Made by a program: the position numbers and the translations under genes. This document shows positions 17,946-27,032 of a DNA stretch of 61,036 bases, piece after piece. Location of the stretch: NCBI GenBank assembly GCA_017434855.1, contig JAFRUA010000043.1, positions 1 to 61,036 of the forward strand. Reading direction: 5' to 3'. Within the stretch, counting starts at the first letter, position 1. Each line of letters starts with the position of its first letter. The notes under the pieces are model-generated. The model saw only the letters and a list, made by a program, of their open reading frames with translations, was not told where the DNA came from and searched no databases. The DNA is from Clostridia bacterium. Lineage in GTDB: Bacteria; Bacillota; Clostridia; Oscillospirales; Acutalibacteraceae.

Positions 17946-20606
17946 TCAGTCCCCGAAAATATCAAAGTCCTCCGCGTTGTCGGCGTCGTCAAAGGGCACG
18001 TCGTCGCTGTCCGGCGCATCGGCATAGTCCTTGGACGCCAGCATTTCCTGCAATTGCGCCTTGGTCATCAGGACCTTGCGCGGCTTGCTGCCGTCGGCAG
18101 GACCAACCACATGGCGCTGTTCCAGCTCGTCCATGATCCGCGCGGCGCGGGCATAGCCCAGGCGCAGCTTGCGCTGCAGCAGCGTGGTGGACGCGGCCTG
18201 GCAATCCACCACCGTTTCGATCGCGGCCTGGATCATGGGGTCGCCGTCGGCGTCCTCCACCTCGTCGCCTGCGGCGGCCAGGGCCTTTTTCTTGTCGGCC
18301 ACAGCCAACTGCTCAATGGCGTCGCTGATCTCATCGCTGTATTCGACGTCGGACTGCGCCTTGATGAAGTCGATGATCTTTTCGATCTCGCTTTCAGACA
18401 CATAGGCGCCCTGGATGCGCACGGGCTTGCTGATGCCCACGGGGTTGAAGAGCATGTCGCCGTTGCCCAGCAGCTTTTCTGCGCCGACGCAGTCCAGAAT
18501 GGTCCGCGAGTCCACCTGAGAGGACACGGACAGCGACAGCCGCGACGGAATATTTGCCTTGATGATGCCGGTGATGACGTCCACCGACGGACGCTGCGTT
18601 GCCACAACCAGATGCATGCCGGCGGCACGCGCCTTTTGCGCCAGGCGGCAGATGGAATCCTCCACCTCCTTGGGCGAGACCATCATCAGGTCGTTGAGCT
18701 CGTCGATAAAGATGACGATCTGCGGCATGACCTCCAGCTCCGGCGTTTCCGGATGCGCGGCAACATATTTGTTGAACCCGCCGATGTCGCGCACGCCGCA
18801 GGTGGAAAACAGGCGGTACCGTTTTTCCATTTCTCCCACGGCCCAGGCCAGCGAACCGGCGGCCTTGCGCACGTCGGAGATCACGGGCACCAGCAGGTGC
18901 GGGATGCCGTTATAGACGCTGAACTCGACCTGCTTGGGGTCGATCATCAGCAGCTTGACCTCGTCGGGCTTGGCGTTATACAGAATCGAACAGATCATGC
19001 AGTTCAGACACACCGATTTGCCCGAGCCGGTGGTGCCGGCAATCAACAGGTGCGGCATCTTTGCCAGATCGGTGCAGTTGACGTTGCCGGTGATGTCTTT
19101 GCCCAGCGCAACGTTCAGCTTGCTCTTTGCGTTCTGAAATTCGCTGGAAGAGATGATCTCGCGCAGCGTGACCGAGGCGCGGGTCTGGTTCGGCACCTCG
19201 ATGCCCACGGCGGATTTGTTCGGAATGGGCGCCTCGATGCGCACGCCGCTGGACGCAAGGTTCAGGGCGATGTCGTCCGCCAAAGACGTGATTTTGCTGA
19301 TTTTGACGCCGGGGGCCGGCTGCAGCTCATAGCGTGTGACAGACGGGCCGCAGGAAACGCCGCTGAGCTTGGTCTCCACACCAAAGCTCTTGAGCGTGTC
19401 CACCAGTTTCTGGCTTGTGGCCTGGATCTCGGACGCAAGATCGGTCGCGCGGGCAAAATCCGGCGCATTCAGGCAGTCGATCGGCGGCAAGGTATAGTCA
19501 CGGCGGCGGGGCTTTTCTTCTTTGAAGTCTTTGACCTCGCTGCGGTTTTTTCTGGCGGCTTTGTCAGCCTGCCGCACGGCGGCGTCCACGATCTTCCGGG
19601 CGTCGCCGTCTGTTTGATCCGTTTCCGGGTCGGCGCCGTCGGCGGGCAGCTTTTCCAGCGTGACGGGCTCATCCGGCGGCGTCACAAGGTTGTCGGTCCC
19701 GATCACCGTGGGCGGTTCGGTTCCGTTCGGCTCCACATAGGTGAACAAACGGTTCTGCGAAACATAGGGCTTCGGCGTGCGCCGTTTGCGCAGACGGAAC
19801 CCGTCCTCCAGCTCCACCTCGGTGCGTTCAAAGGCAAAGTTCTCTGCCCGTGCCTGCTCTTCCTCCAGGCGCGCCTGCTCCTCGGCCAGGCGTGCGGCCT
19901 CGGCAGCGCGCTGCAGCTTCAGCTCACGGTGCTCGATGCGGCGCTGCTGATTAGCGGCGTGGGTCGCGTCGATCCTGGTTTTTCCGGTGTTGATGGCGTG
20001 CGAAACGCGGTCGCCCACCTGCACGGCGCTCAGGTTGAAATAGATCAGGATCGCCGCAGCCAGAATCAGCGCCAGCAGCACAAAACCTCCCGCCTTGCCA
20101 ACGGTGTGCAGCAGTCCGCCGCCCAGCAAAGCGCCCAGAATGCCGCCGGTCCAGTGATATTCCCCCTGCCCGATACCGTAGCCGACCCCGGCCGCATCGG
20201 CCAACTGGTCGCCAAAACTGCCGTCGCCGACGCGATACAGCACCAGGTGGACCGCCGAACTGAACACGGCCGTCAGCAGCACGGCCGCCAGGGTCGTGAC
20301 CCACAGCTTTCGCTTCAGACTGTTCAGCGCCAGGCGGACGCCGATGACAAACAGGCACAGATCAAACACAAAAAAGCCCACGCCAAACAGCGCAAAGCAC
20401 CCGCCGCGTACCACGGTCCAGGCACGATAGCCCGGAATGAACGCCACGGCAAACAAGAACAGCGCCAGCAGCAGATAGCAAAGCATCAGCACCGTGCGGT
20501 TCCGTTCAAAAAATGTGGGCTGCGCCTTTTTGGCAGCCGGCTTCTTTTTTGCCGTGCTGCGTGAAGACGCGGTCTTTTTTGCGGAAGATTGTTTTTTTGC
20601 AGCCAT
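17946..20606 (-). CDS. ftsK: SpoIIIE/FtsK-type DNA translocase
   Basis: This 886-residue hexameric ATPase pumps chromosomal DNA through the division or sporulation septum. It has a Lys/Ala-rich start, four or five membrane helices (about 38-200), a charged linker with a coiled segment (QRAAEAARLAEEQARLEEEQ), the beta/alpha motor with Walker A TTGSGKS and Walker B VIFIDELND, and a C-terminal winged-helix gamma domain (about 765-850) that reads polar DNA motifs. ATG at 20606 follows GAGGAG. It is the last gene of the operon, 9 nt after the UppP-like gene. With sipL present, a SpoIIIE role in spores is likely; vegetative FtsK activity cannot be excluded. Confidence 0.94.
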   Translation of the reverse strand: MAAKKQSSAKKTASSRSTAKKKPAAKKAQPTFFERNRTVLMLCYLLLALFLFAVAFIPGYRAWTVVRGGCFALFGVGFFVFDLCLFVIGVRLALNSLKRKLWVTTLAAVLLTAVFSSAVHLVLYRVGDGSFGDQLADAAGVGYGIGQGEYHWTGGILGALLGGGLLHTVGKAGGFVLLALILAAAILIYFNLSAVQVGDRVSHAINTGKTRIDATHAANQQRRIEHRELKLQRAAEAARLAEEQARLEEEQARAENFAFERTEVELEDGFRLRKRRTPKPYVSQNRLFTYVEPNGTEPPTVIGTDNLVTPPDEPVTLEKLPADGADPETDQTDGDARKIVDAAVRQADKAARKNRSEVKDFKEEKPRRRDYTLPPIDCLNAPDFARATDLASEIQATSQKLVDTLKSFGVETKLSGVSCGPSVTRYELQPAPGVKISKITSLADDIALNLASSGVRIEAPIPNKSAVGIEVPNQTRASVTLREIISSSEFQNAKSKLNVALGKDITGNVNCTDLAKMPHLLIAGTTGSGKSVCLNCMICSILYNAKPDEVKLLMIDPKQVEFSVYNGIPHLLVPVISDVRKAAGSLAWAVGEMEKRYRLFSTCGVRDIGGFNKYVAAHPETPELEVMPQIVIFIDELNDLMMVSPKEVEDSICRLAQKARAAGMHLVVATQRPSVDVITGIIKANIPSRLSLSVSSQVDSRTILDCVGAEKLLGNGDMLFNPVGISKPVRIQGAYVSESEIEKIIDFIKAQSDVEYSDEISDAIEQLAVADKKKALAAAGDEVEDADGDPMIQAAIETVVDCQAASTTLLQRKLRLGYARAARIMDELEQRHVVGPADGSKPRKVLMTKAQLQEMLASKDYADAPDSDDVPFDDADNAEDFDIFGD

Positions 20607-20615
20607 ACAGTCTCC

Positions 20616-21512
20616 TCAGATCATTGTGCGCAGCACATCCCAAAAGGCATACACCGCGATGGCGCCGCCGAATACGATGGAATACAGCGCGAAAAAGATA
20701 AAGGTTTTTTTCAGGTTGATGCGGCTCAGCAGCGCCACCACGGGGATGCAGCCCAGCAGTGCGCCGCCCACGGCGACCGCAGCCATTCTGGGGTCCACCA
20801 CCAGGCCGCCGACAAGATAGCGCACAATGCGCACCACGTTGACCAAAAACAGCGCCGGCGTGTAATAAAACAATGCCTCGCGCACGATGCCGGTCTGGGC
20901 CACATCGGTCAAAAGCAGATTGGTGGCGCCCAGCCCCACATGCGACAGCCCCGGCAAAAAGTGGGCCGGCACCTGATAGACGGCAAACCGCAGCACGCCC
21001 GGGGTTCGGGCCGCCTGAACGGCGGGGACGGTTCGGCGTGCGGCGTACCAGAACGAAATGAACAGGAACAGCCCGTTGGCAGCGCAGCAAAACGCCGTGA
21101 CCAACAGATAGTCCGGCCCCAAAAGCGACACGAACACATCCACCAGATAGGACACGTTTTTCAGCGGAAGCTGCACGGGGATCACCAGCACCAGCGCCGG
21201 CAGCACAGACAGGGACAGATGCAGCAGCCGGCGCAGACGGGCGCGCTTGGCACTGCGGGCCGCGGCGTCACGCTCCGGCAAAAACGGCGCAGACAGGGCC
21301 GCGAAATAGAGCTTGCGCAGCGCAACAAAGGCCACCAGCGAAAAGGTCACCGAGATCACCGCGTAATAGAACCCGCGGCGGTCGCTTTGCTCCGGGCCGG
21401 CAAAATGCAGCACGTCTGACAGAAACGCAAAATGCGCCCCGTGCGAGACCGGCAGCGCCGCAAAGGGGGCGCTGATCAGGGCCAGCAAAAAGGTTTTCAG
21501 ATAAGAGATCAT
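20616..21512 (-). CDS. UppP/BacA-like membrane protein lacking catalytic residues
   Basis: This 298-residue protein has about eight membrane segments. Two loops match the signature loops of undecaprenyl-diphosphate phosphatase: ALPVSHGAH (19-27) against FLPxSSTGH, and [13 protein letters not shown] (185-197) against PGxSRSGAT. The catalytic glutamates of the first motif (E17 and E21 in E. coli) are Ser14 and Ala18 by my alignment, and the essential Arg (R174) is His191, while the first-motif histidine is kept. It is therefore probably not a standard phosphatase; it could bind or move polyprenyl lipids. It overlaps ftsH by ATGA and precedes ftsK by 9 nt. The family link is moderately sure. Confidence 0.68.
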   Translation of the reverse strand: MISYLKTFLLALISAPFAALPVSHGAHFAFLSDVLHFAGPEQSDRRGFYYAVISVTFSLVAFVALRKLYFAALSAPFLPERDAAARSAKRARLRRLLHLSLSVLPALVLVIPVQLPLKNVSYLVDVFVSLLGPDYLLVTAFCCAANGLFLFISFWYAARRTVPAVQAARTPGVLRFAVYQVPAHFLPGLSHVGLGATNLLLTDVAQTGIVREALFYYTPALFLVNVVRIVRYLVGGLVVDPRMAAVAVGGALLGCIPVVALLSRINLKKTFIFFALYSIVFGGAIAVYAFWDVLRTMI

Positions 21513-23422
21513 TGCAGTTCATCCTTTGCTTTTTCAGTCGGGGCGTCGTCAGGTGCGGGCAGCGCCTCGGTCGGGGCGTCTTGCTGACGCATCAGCTTTT
21601 CAAAGTCGCCGCCGTCGATCTTTTCATGCTCGATCAGATAAGCGGCCAGGCGGTGGACCTTGTCCACATTTGCCTTCAGAATCTCTTCACAGCGGCGATA
21701 GGCCTCGTTCATCACGCGCTGGATCTCGCCGTCGATCTCAGCCGAAACAGCCTCGGAATAGGCGTGCATGTTGTTATAGTCGCGGCCGAGGAAGACCTCG
21801 TGGCTGCCGGAGGAAAAGCTGATCGGGCCGATCACGTCGCTCATGCCGTAGCGGGTGACCATGTCGCGGGCGATGTTGGTCGCGCGCTCCAGATCGTTGG
21901 ACGCGCCGGTGGAAATGTCGCCCAGCAGCAGCGCTTCGCTGACGCGGCCGCCCAGCAGCACCACCAGTTCATCCAGCATTTCGGTGCGGGAACGGTAAGA
22001 CTTGTCCTCCTGCGGCAAACTCATGGTATAGCCGCCCGCCATGCCGCGCGGAATGATCGACACCTGATGCACCGGGTCCTGATCCTCCAGGCAGAAGGTC
22101 GCCACGGCGTGGCCCGATTCGTGATACGCGGTCAGGCGCTTCTCTTTGTCGGTCATCTTGTGTGATTTTTTCTCGGTACCGACCACGACCTTGATGGTCG
22201 CCTCTTCGATTTCGGTCATTGTGATGGCGCGTTTTTTGGCGCGGGCGGCCAGCAGCGCCGCCTCGTTCAGCAGGTTTTCCAGGTCTGCGCCGGTAAAGCC
22301 CGCCGTAGATTTTGCAATCACTTCCAGCTTGACGTCCGGCCCCAGGGGCTTGCCCTTGGCATGGACCTTCAAAATCGCCTCGCGCCCCTTGATATCCGGA
22401 TAGCCGACGGTGACCTGACGGTCAAACCGGCCCGGGCGCAGCAGCGCGGGGTCCAGAATGTCGGGCCGGTTGGTGGCGGCAATGACGATCACCGTGTCGT
22501 TGACGTCAAAACCGTCCATTTCCACCAGCATCTGGTTGAGCGTCTGCTCGCGTTCATCATGGCCGCCGCCCATGCCGGCGCCGCGGTGACGGCCCACGGC
22601 GTCGATCTCATCGATAAAAAGGATCGCCGGGGCATTCTTTTTGGCCTGAGAGAACAGGTCGCGCACACGCGACGCACCCACGCCCACAAACATTTCCACA
22701 AAATCAGAGCCGGAAATGGAAAAGAACGGCACATCCGCCTCACCCGCAACGGCGCGGGCCAAGAGCGTTTTGCCGGTACCCGGCGGGCCGACAAGCAGCA
22801 CGCCCTTCGGGATGCGGGCCCCCAGCGAAGCAAAGCGCGCCGGCTCTTTCAAAAAGTCCACGATCTCGCTCAGCTCCGCCTTCTCTTCATCGCAGCCGGC
22901 CACGTCTTCAAACGTCGTTTTCTTTTTGTTGCTTTTGCCGTCGCTGACGCGGGCCTTGCCAAAGCTCATGGTCCGGTTGTTTTCCATCATCATGCTCTGG
23001 CCCATTTTGCGATAGATATAAAACATCGCGACCACAAAAATCAGGCCCATGATCAGCATCGGCAGCATGCTGGTCCAGAACGAGTTGTTGGACCCCGCCT
23101 TGTAATCGAACTTGATCTCTTCCCCCTGCGGGGCTTCGGTTTCATTGTATTCCACCACTTGCTTGTGGACGTCTTCAATGAACAGCTCAACGCTCGGCAG
23201 CGAATACTTCTGAGAGCTGCCGTCCTTGAGGGTATAGGTCAGCGCCCCGCTGCTGAGGTTGACGGTATATTCCGTCACCTCATGGCTGCGAAAGAGATCA
23301 AGCAGCTCGCTGTAACTGACTTTGGAGCTTTTCCGTGCGTTGGAAAACAGCATGATCGCCGCAATCAACAGCACGGGGACGATGATGTAGAGCAGGTTGC
23401 CCCACTTTCGTTTTTGGGTCAT
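21509..23422 (-). CDS. ftsH: ATP-dependent zinc metalloprotease FtsH
   Basis: This 637-residue membrane AAA+ protease extracts and degrades membrane and regulatory proteins. It has TM1 (11-26), an extracellular domain (about 30-125) with an acidic stretch, TM2 ([21 protein letters not shown]), Walker A GPPGTGKT, Walker [10 protein letters not shown], the second region of homology ([20 protein letters not shown]), the zinc site HESGH and the third ligand in [13 protein letters not shown] at 23422 has AAAGG about 11 nt upstream. It follows hpt, an order conserved in Firmicutes, and ends in an ATGA overlap with the UppP-like gene. Confidence 0.96.
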   Translation of the reverse strand: MTQKRKWGNLLYIIVPVLLIAAIMLFSNARKSSKVSYSELLDLFRSHEVTEYTVNLSSGALTYTLKDGSSQKYSLPSVELFIEDVHKQVVEYNETEAPQGEEIKFDYKAGSNNSFWTSMLPMLIMGLIFVVAMFYIYRKMGQSMMMENNRTMSFGKARVSDGKSNKKKTTFEDVAGCDEEKAELSEIVDFLKEPARFASLGARIPKGVLLVGPPGTGKTLLARAVAGEADVPFFSISGSDFVEMFVGVGASRVRDLFSQAKKNAPAILFIDEIDAVGRHRGAGMGGGHDEREQTLNQMLVEMDGFDVNDTVIVIAATNRPDILDPALLRPGRFDRQVTVGYPDIKGREAILKVHAKGKPLGPDVKLEVIAKSTAGFTGADLENLLNEAALLAARAKKRAITMTEIEEATIKVVVGTEKKSHKMTDKEKRLTAYHESGHAVATFCLEDQDPVHQVSIIPRGMAGGYTMSLPQEDKSYRSRTEMLDELVVLLGGRVSEALLLGDISTGASNDLERATNIARDMVTRYGMSDVIGPISFSSGSHEVFLGRDYNNMHAYSEAVSAEIDGEIQRVMNEAYRRCEEILKANVDKVHRLAAYLIEHEKIDGGDFEKLMRQQDAPTEALPAPDDAPTEKAKDELQ

Positions 23423-23441
23423 GATGAATCAGCCTTTCAAA

Positions 23442-23477
23442 TTAGATATTAGACATTAGATTTAAGATGTTAGATAT
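23442..23477. repeat. tandem short repeat, unit about TTAGATR
   Basis: Five imperfect copies of TTAGAT with a 7-8 bp period fill the hpt-ftsH gap. The same unit occurs in the opposite orientation at 34449-34479. Confidence 0.8.
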
Positions 23478-24029
23478 TTAATTATAGATTTCCGGCTTCA
23501 GGATGCCGATGAACGGCAGGTTGCGGTACCGCTCGTCAAAGTCCAGTCCGTAGCCGACCACAAATTCGTTGGCAACGGTGGTGCCCACATAGGTTGGCGT
23601 GATGGTCACCGCCGGGTCGCGGCGCGCGGGTTTGTCCAAAAGCGTGCAGATCGTGACCGACTTTGCGCCCTTGCGCAGCAGATAAGACGACAGCTTTTGC
23701 AGCGTGCGGCCGGTGTCCAGGATATCCTCCACAATCAGGATGTCAAACATGGAGATGTCGTCATACATCAGAATGTCGCGGACCTCCGGTTCCGGCACGG
23801 CCTCGGTCTTGCTGTGATAGCTGGCCGCCGACAAAAAATCGATGCGGCACGGGATGGTGATTTCGCGCATCAGGTCCGCCATAAAAACAACGGAGCCCTT
23901 CAGCACGCTGATCATCAACAGATTTTTGCCTTCAAAGTCACGGCTGATCTGAGCGCCCAGCCGCGCCACGATCGCCTGCAGCTCCTCTTTGGTGAAAAAG
24001 ACGTCCTGCATATCATCGGTCATTGCCAT
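23478..24029 (-). CDS. hpt: hypoxanthine phosphoribosyltransferase
   Basis: This 183-residue purine-salvage enzyme joins hypoxanthine or guanine to PRPP. It has the PRPP-binding loop ILIVEDILDTGRTL (about 100-113), the LKGSVVFMADL segment and the C-terminal VVGYGLDFDERYRNLPFIG, all typical. I chose ATG at 24029 with AGAGGAG 7 nt upstream; the longer frame reads into tilS. It overlaps the tilS end by 17 nt, giving the classic tilS-hpt-ftsH arrangement. Confidence 0.95.
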   Translation of the reverse strand: MAMTDDMQDVFFTKEELQAIVARLGAQISRDFEGKNLLMISVLKGSVVFMADLMREITIPCRIDFLSAASYHSKTEAVPEPEVRDILMYDDISMFDILIVEDILDTGRTLQKLSSYLLRKGAKSVTICTLLDKPARRDPAVTITPTYVGTTVANEFVVGYGLDFDERYRNLPFIGILKPEIYN

Positions 24030-25029
24030 TGGAATTCTCCTCTTTCTTTTTTTCATCCTTGGTGGGACGGGCCGGTTCGCCGGCGACCATTGTAAACACC
24101 GCGCCGCGCCGCCGGGCAAAAAACAGGTTGCCGGAAAGCTGGGTCCGCACCCGGTCGCCATGCAGCACCTGAAGGCAGCGCGTCAGGTCGCTTCGCTCGG
24201 GGCACCGCGGCATCGCTTCACAAAGCAGCAGATGCAGCGCCTTTTTTTGTACCGCGGGGTGCGCTTCCAGCAACACGTCTTTTCGGTACCCAGCATCGGT
24301 GCGGGCGCGCAGCAGCAGCGCCTTTGCCTGTTCGTTCAGGCAGTCGTCCGCTTCCCGGGCGTCGCACATCAGCGCAGCCGCATGGCCCAAAAACGCGGGG
24401 TTGATCTCCTCCAGCGCGGGCACCGCGCGGTGACGGATGCGGTTGCGGGTATAATCGTCGCTTTGGTTGGTGCTGTCGGTCACAAACGTCAGGGCGCGTT
24501 CTTTCAAATACTGTTCCACTTCATCACGCCGCACGCACAGCAGCGGCCGCAGCACGCCGCCGTTTTTCGGCCGCATCCCGGCAAAGCCAGTCAGGGACGT
24601 GCCCCGCGCCAGATGAAACAGCATGGTTTCGATGTTGTCGTTCATGGTGTGCGCCACGGCCACGGCGTCGCACCCCGCGGCGCGAAAGGCGGCATAACGC
24701 AAGTCGCGGCCCGCCTCCTCCACAGAGCAGCGGCGATCCCTGGCGGTTGCAGCGGCGTCGGAGCGTACCAATTGAAACGACACGTTTTGGGTATCGCACA
24801 GCGCCTTCACAAAGGCAGCGTCACGGTCAGCCTCCGCCCCGCGCAGGCCGTGGTGCACATGCACCGCCCGCAGCGAAAGGCCGAATTCCGGCGCCAGGCG
24901 CGTCAAAACATCCAGCAGGCACACGGAGTCTGCGCCGCCCGACACCCCGACACACAGCGTTTTTACGCCGTCAAACAGCGCCTCGGCCAGGCAGTATTCG
25001 CGCACCCGGTCAAACAGATCACAAGTCAT
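24013..25029 (-). CDS. tilS: tRNA(Ile)-lysidine synthase
   Basis: This 338-residue enzyme puts lysine on C34 of the AUA-reading tRNA-Ile. It has the N-type ATP pyrophosphatase loop VSGGADS (about 29-35), HHGLRG, and the DNIETMLFHLARGT and NRIRHRAVPAL motifs. It is shorter than Bacillus TilS (about 470 residues), keeping the catalytic core and only a small C-terminal part. The ribosome binding site is weak, but the start lies within an 11-nt overlap with the end of dnaB, so translation is coupled. The hpt gene follows with an overlap. Confidence 0.93.
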   Translation of the reverse strand: MTCDLFDRVREYCLAEALFDGVKTLCVGVSGGADSVCLLDVLTRLAPEFGLSLRAVHVHHGLRGAEADRDAAFVKALCDTQNVSFQLVRSDAAATARDRRCSVEEAGRDLRYAAFRAAGCDAVAVAHTMNDNIETMLFHLARGTSLTGFAGMRPKNGGVLRPLLCVRRDEVEQYLKERALTFVTDSTNQSDDYTRNRIRHRAVPALEEINPAFLGHAAALMCDAREADDCLNEQAKALLLRARTDAGYRKDVLLEAHPAVQKKALHLLLCEAMPRCPERSDLTRCLQVLHGDRVRTQLSGNLFFARRRGAVFTMVAGEPARPTKDEKKKEENSNGNDR

Positions 25030-26395
25030 TGCGCAGCGTTTCCAGGTTGGTGAACATGGTGTAATCCCCGTTCCACGCCAGCTTGACCGTGTTGGTGGGG
25101 CCGTGGCGGTTTTTGGAGATGATCAGCTCCGCCTCGTTCACGGCGGGCGCGTCCATGTCCGGCGCGTCGCCGTCGTTGGTATAATAGTCGCTGCGATACA
25201 GCATGATGACGATGTCGGCGTCCTGCTCGATGGAGCCGGATTCGCGCAGGTCAGACAACTGCGGCCGGTGCGATTTGCCCCGGGCCTCGGTGGTACGCGC
25301 CAACTGCGCCAGCACCACCACGGGGATGTTGAGGTCCTTTGCCATCAGCTTCAGGTTCCGGGTGATCTCAGACACTTCCTGCACGCGGTTTTCCACCCGC
25401 TGGCCGCTTTTCATCAACTGCAGATAGTCCACAAACACAGCGTCCACATCGCGCAGGCGGCGCACACGGCTTTTCATCTCCGGCACCGTCAGGTTGGACG
25501 TGTCGTCAAAATACAGCTCGCAGTTGGACAGCAGCGCCGTGGCCGTGGCCAGCCGGGCCCATTCGTCGCCGTTGATGTTGCCGGAGCGCATCTTGGTGCT
25601 TTCCACCCGCGCCTCGGTCGCCAGAACGCGCTGCGCCAGCTGCTCTTTGGTCATTTCCAGTGAAAAGAACAGCACCTTCTTTTTCCCCATCATGGCAGTG
25701 TTGCGCGCCATATTCAGCGCCAGCGAAGTTTTGCCCATCGCGGGACGTGCGCCGATGATCACCAGGTCGCTTTTGTTCAGGCCCGTGATGTACCGGTCCA
25801 GATCGGTAAAGCCGGTGGTGTAGCCCTTGTATTTGTCGCGGTCCGGCGACGACAGCTTTTGCAGCTTGTCATAAACGTCGTTGATGATGATGTCGCCGAT
25901 TTTGGTGGGGCCGCGCGTGACCTTTCCCTGCCGGATGTCATAGATCTTCTGCTCTGCGGAATCCAGCAGCAGGTCTGCGCTGTTGTCGGAAGATGCGGCC
26001 TCTTCAATGATCGACCGCGACACGTTGATCAGCGCGCGGATATAGGACTTTTCACGGATGATGCGGCAATAGGCCTCCACATTTTCGGTGGACGGCACCG
26101 CCTGCGAAAGCTGATACAGATAGTTTTTGCCCCCCGCGTCGTCATATACGCCGTCGGTTTTGAGCTGTTCCAGCACCACCAGCGGATCTACCCTTTGGCC
26201 CAGCGCGTCGATCTGCTGCATCACGGCAAAGATGGCGCGATGCTGCGGCAGGTGAAAATCCTCGCTTTTCAGGTGCAGCAAAACCTGCGTGATGCACGCG
26301 GGCTCCATCAGGATGCAGCCCAGCACGGCCTGCTCCGCCTCCAGACTATAGGGCAGCTGCACGTCCTGCGGGGTCAGCAGCGGTTCATTCGGCAT
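25019..26395 (-). CDS. dnaB: replicative DNA helicase DnaB
   Basis: This 458-residue hexameric helicase unwinds the chromosome at the fork. It has the N-terminal DnaB domain (PYSLEAEQAVLGCILM), the RecA-like ATPase with Walker A ARPAMGKTSLALN, Walker B VFVDYLQLM, the QVSEITRNLK region and the arginine-finger area (LSDLRESGSIEQDADIVIML). ATG at 26395 is preceded by GGTGA formed at the end of rplI, leaving a 1-nt gap. It overlaps tilS by 11 nt. Confidence 0.96.
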   Translation of the reverse strand: MPNEPLLTPQDVQLPYSLEAEQAVLGCILMEPACITQVLLHLKSEDFHLPQHRAIFAVMQQIDALGQRVDPLVVLEQLKTDGVYDDAGGKNYLYQLSQAVPSTENVEAYCRIIREKSYIRALINVSRSIIEEAASSDNSADLLLDSAEQKIYDIRQGKVTRGPTKIGDIIINDVYDKLQKLSSPDRDKYKGYTTGFTDLDRYITGLNKSDLVIIGARPAMGKTSLALNMARNTAMMGKKKVLFFSLEMTKEQLAQRVLATEARVESTKMRSGNINGDEWARLATATALLSNCELYFDDTSNLTVPEMKSRVRRLRDVDAVFVDYLQLMKSGQRVENRVQEVSEITRNLKLMAKDLNIPVVVLAQLARTTEARGKSHRPQLSDLRESGSIEQDADIVIMLYRSDYYTNDGDAPDMDAPAVNEAELIISKNRHGPTNTVKLAWNGDYTMFTNLETLRNDL

Positions 26396-26396
26396 A

Positions 26397-26837
26397 TCAT
26401 TCACCAACCAGAACATAGAGCTTTGCGGCGATACCGGTGTAAAGCTTCACTTCAAATTCATAGGTCCCGTACTGTTTGATCTCTTCCACGGTGATCTTAC
26501 GCTTGTCCACCTCAACGCCAAAGTCTTTTTTCAGCGTCTCGGCGATCTCTTTTGCCGTGACAGAGCCGAACAGCTTGCCGCCCTGGCCCGCTTTGGCACT
26601 GATACGGATGGTCTTGCCGCTCAGGCGTTCGGCGTTGGCTTTGGCCGCCGCAGTCTCGGTTTTGATGCGGTACGCCTCGGCGTCCTGCTTGTTTTTCAGT
26701 TCGCTGAGTGCCTGCGCGTTGGCCTCTGCGGCCAGACCCTTCGGGAACAAAAAGTTGCGCGCATAGCCGTCGGATGCGTTGACCATCTGGCCTTTTTTGC
26801 CAAGGCCTTTGACGTCCTGCTTTAAGATGACTTTCAT
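26397..26837 (-). CDS. rplI: 50S ribosomal protein L9
   Basis: This 146-residue two-domain ribosomal protein has the N-terminal [17 protein letters not shown], the [17 protein letters not shown] rRNA-binding motif, a central helix (about 45-75) and a C-terminal domain (about 80-146). ATG at 26837 follows AGGAGGT. It comes just before dnaB, as in many Firmicutes. The longer frame upstream reads through an intergenic repeat and is not real. Confidence 0.96.
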   Translation of the reverse strand: MKVILKQDVKGLGKKGQMVNASDGYARNFLFPKGLAAEANAQALSELKNKQDAEAYRIKTETAAAKANAERLSGKTIRISAKAGQGGKLFGSVTAKEIAETLKKDFGVEVDKRKITVEEIKQYGTYEFEVKLYTGIAAKLYVLVGE

Positions 26838-27032
26838 ATCGTTGTACCTCCTGAATAGAGTGTAGAGTAAAGAGTGGAGAGTGGAGATTGAGGTGGAGAA
26901 AGTTTTACAATAAAAGTGGACACATCGCCCCCCGACCGACGCGGCAGCGGAGAACCAACAACATTCGGTTCGTTTACCCGTTCGCGCGGCGCGGGCCGTT
27001 GGCATTTTACGTTTGTCCCCGCGCGCTAACCG
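26838..27032. repeat. gdpP-rplI gap with two short-repeat arrays
   Basis: This 195-nt gap contains an AGAGTGG-type array (about 26856-26900: AGAGTGT AGAGTAA AGAGTGG AGAGTGG) and a GCTAACC GCTAACT GCTGACA array (about 27024-27045). A similar GCTGACAGCTAACCGCTAAC lies upstream of rnj. I see no clear promoter or gene. Confidence 0.7.

Noticed and set aside
17862-20564. 900-codon plus-strand frame opposite ftsK
   Set aside because: It is a mirror frame caused by high GC at third positions; the minus strand encodes a clear SpoIIIE/FtsK protein.
23442-23477. CRISPR-like repeat
   Set aside because: The unit is 7 bp with no spacers and no cas genes nearby; it is a simple tandem array.
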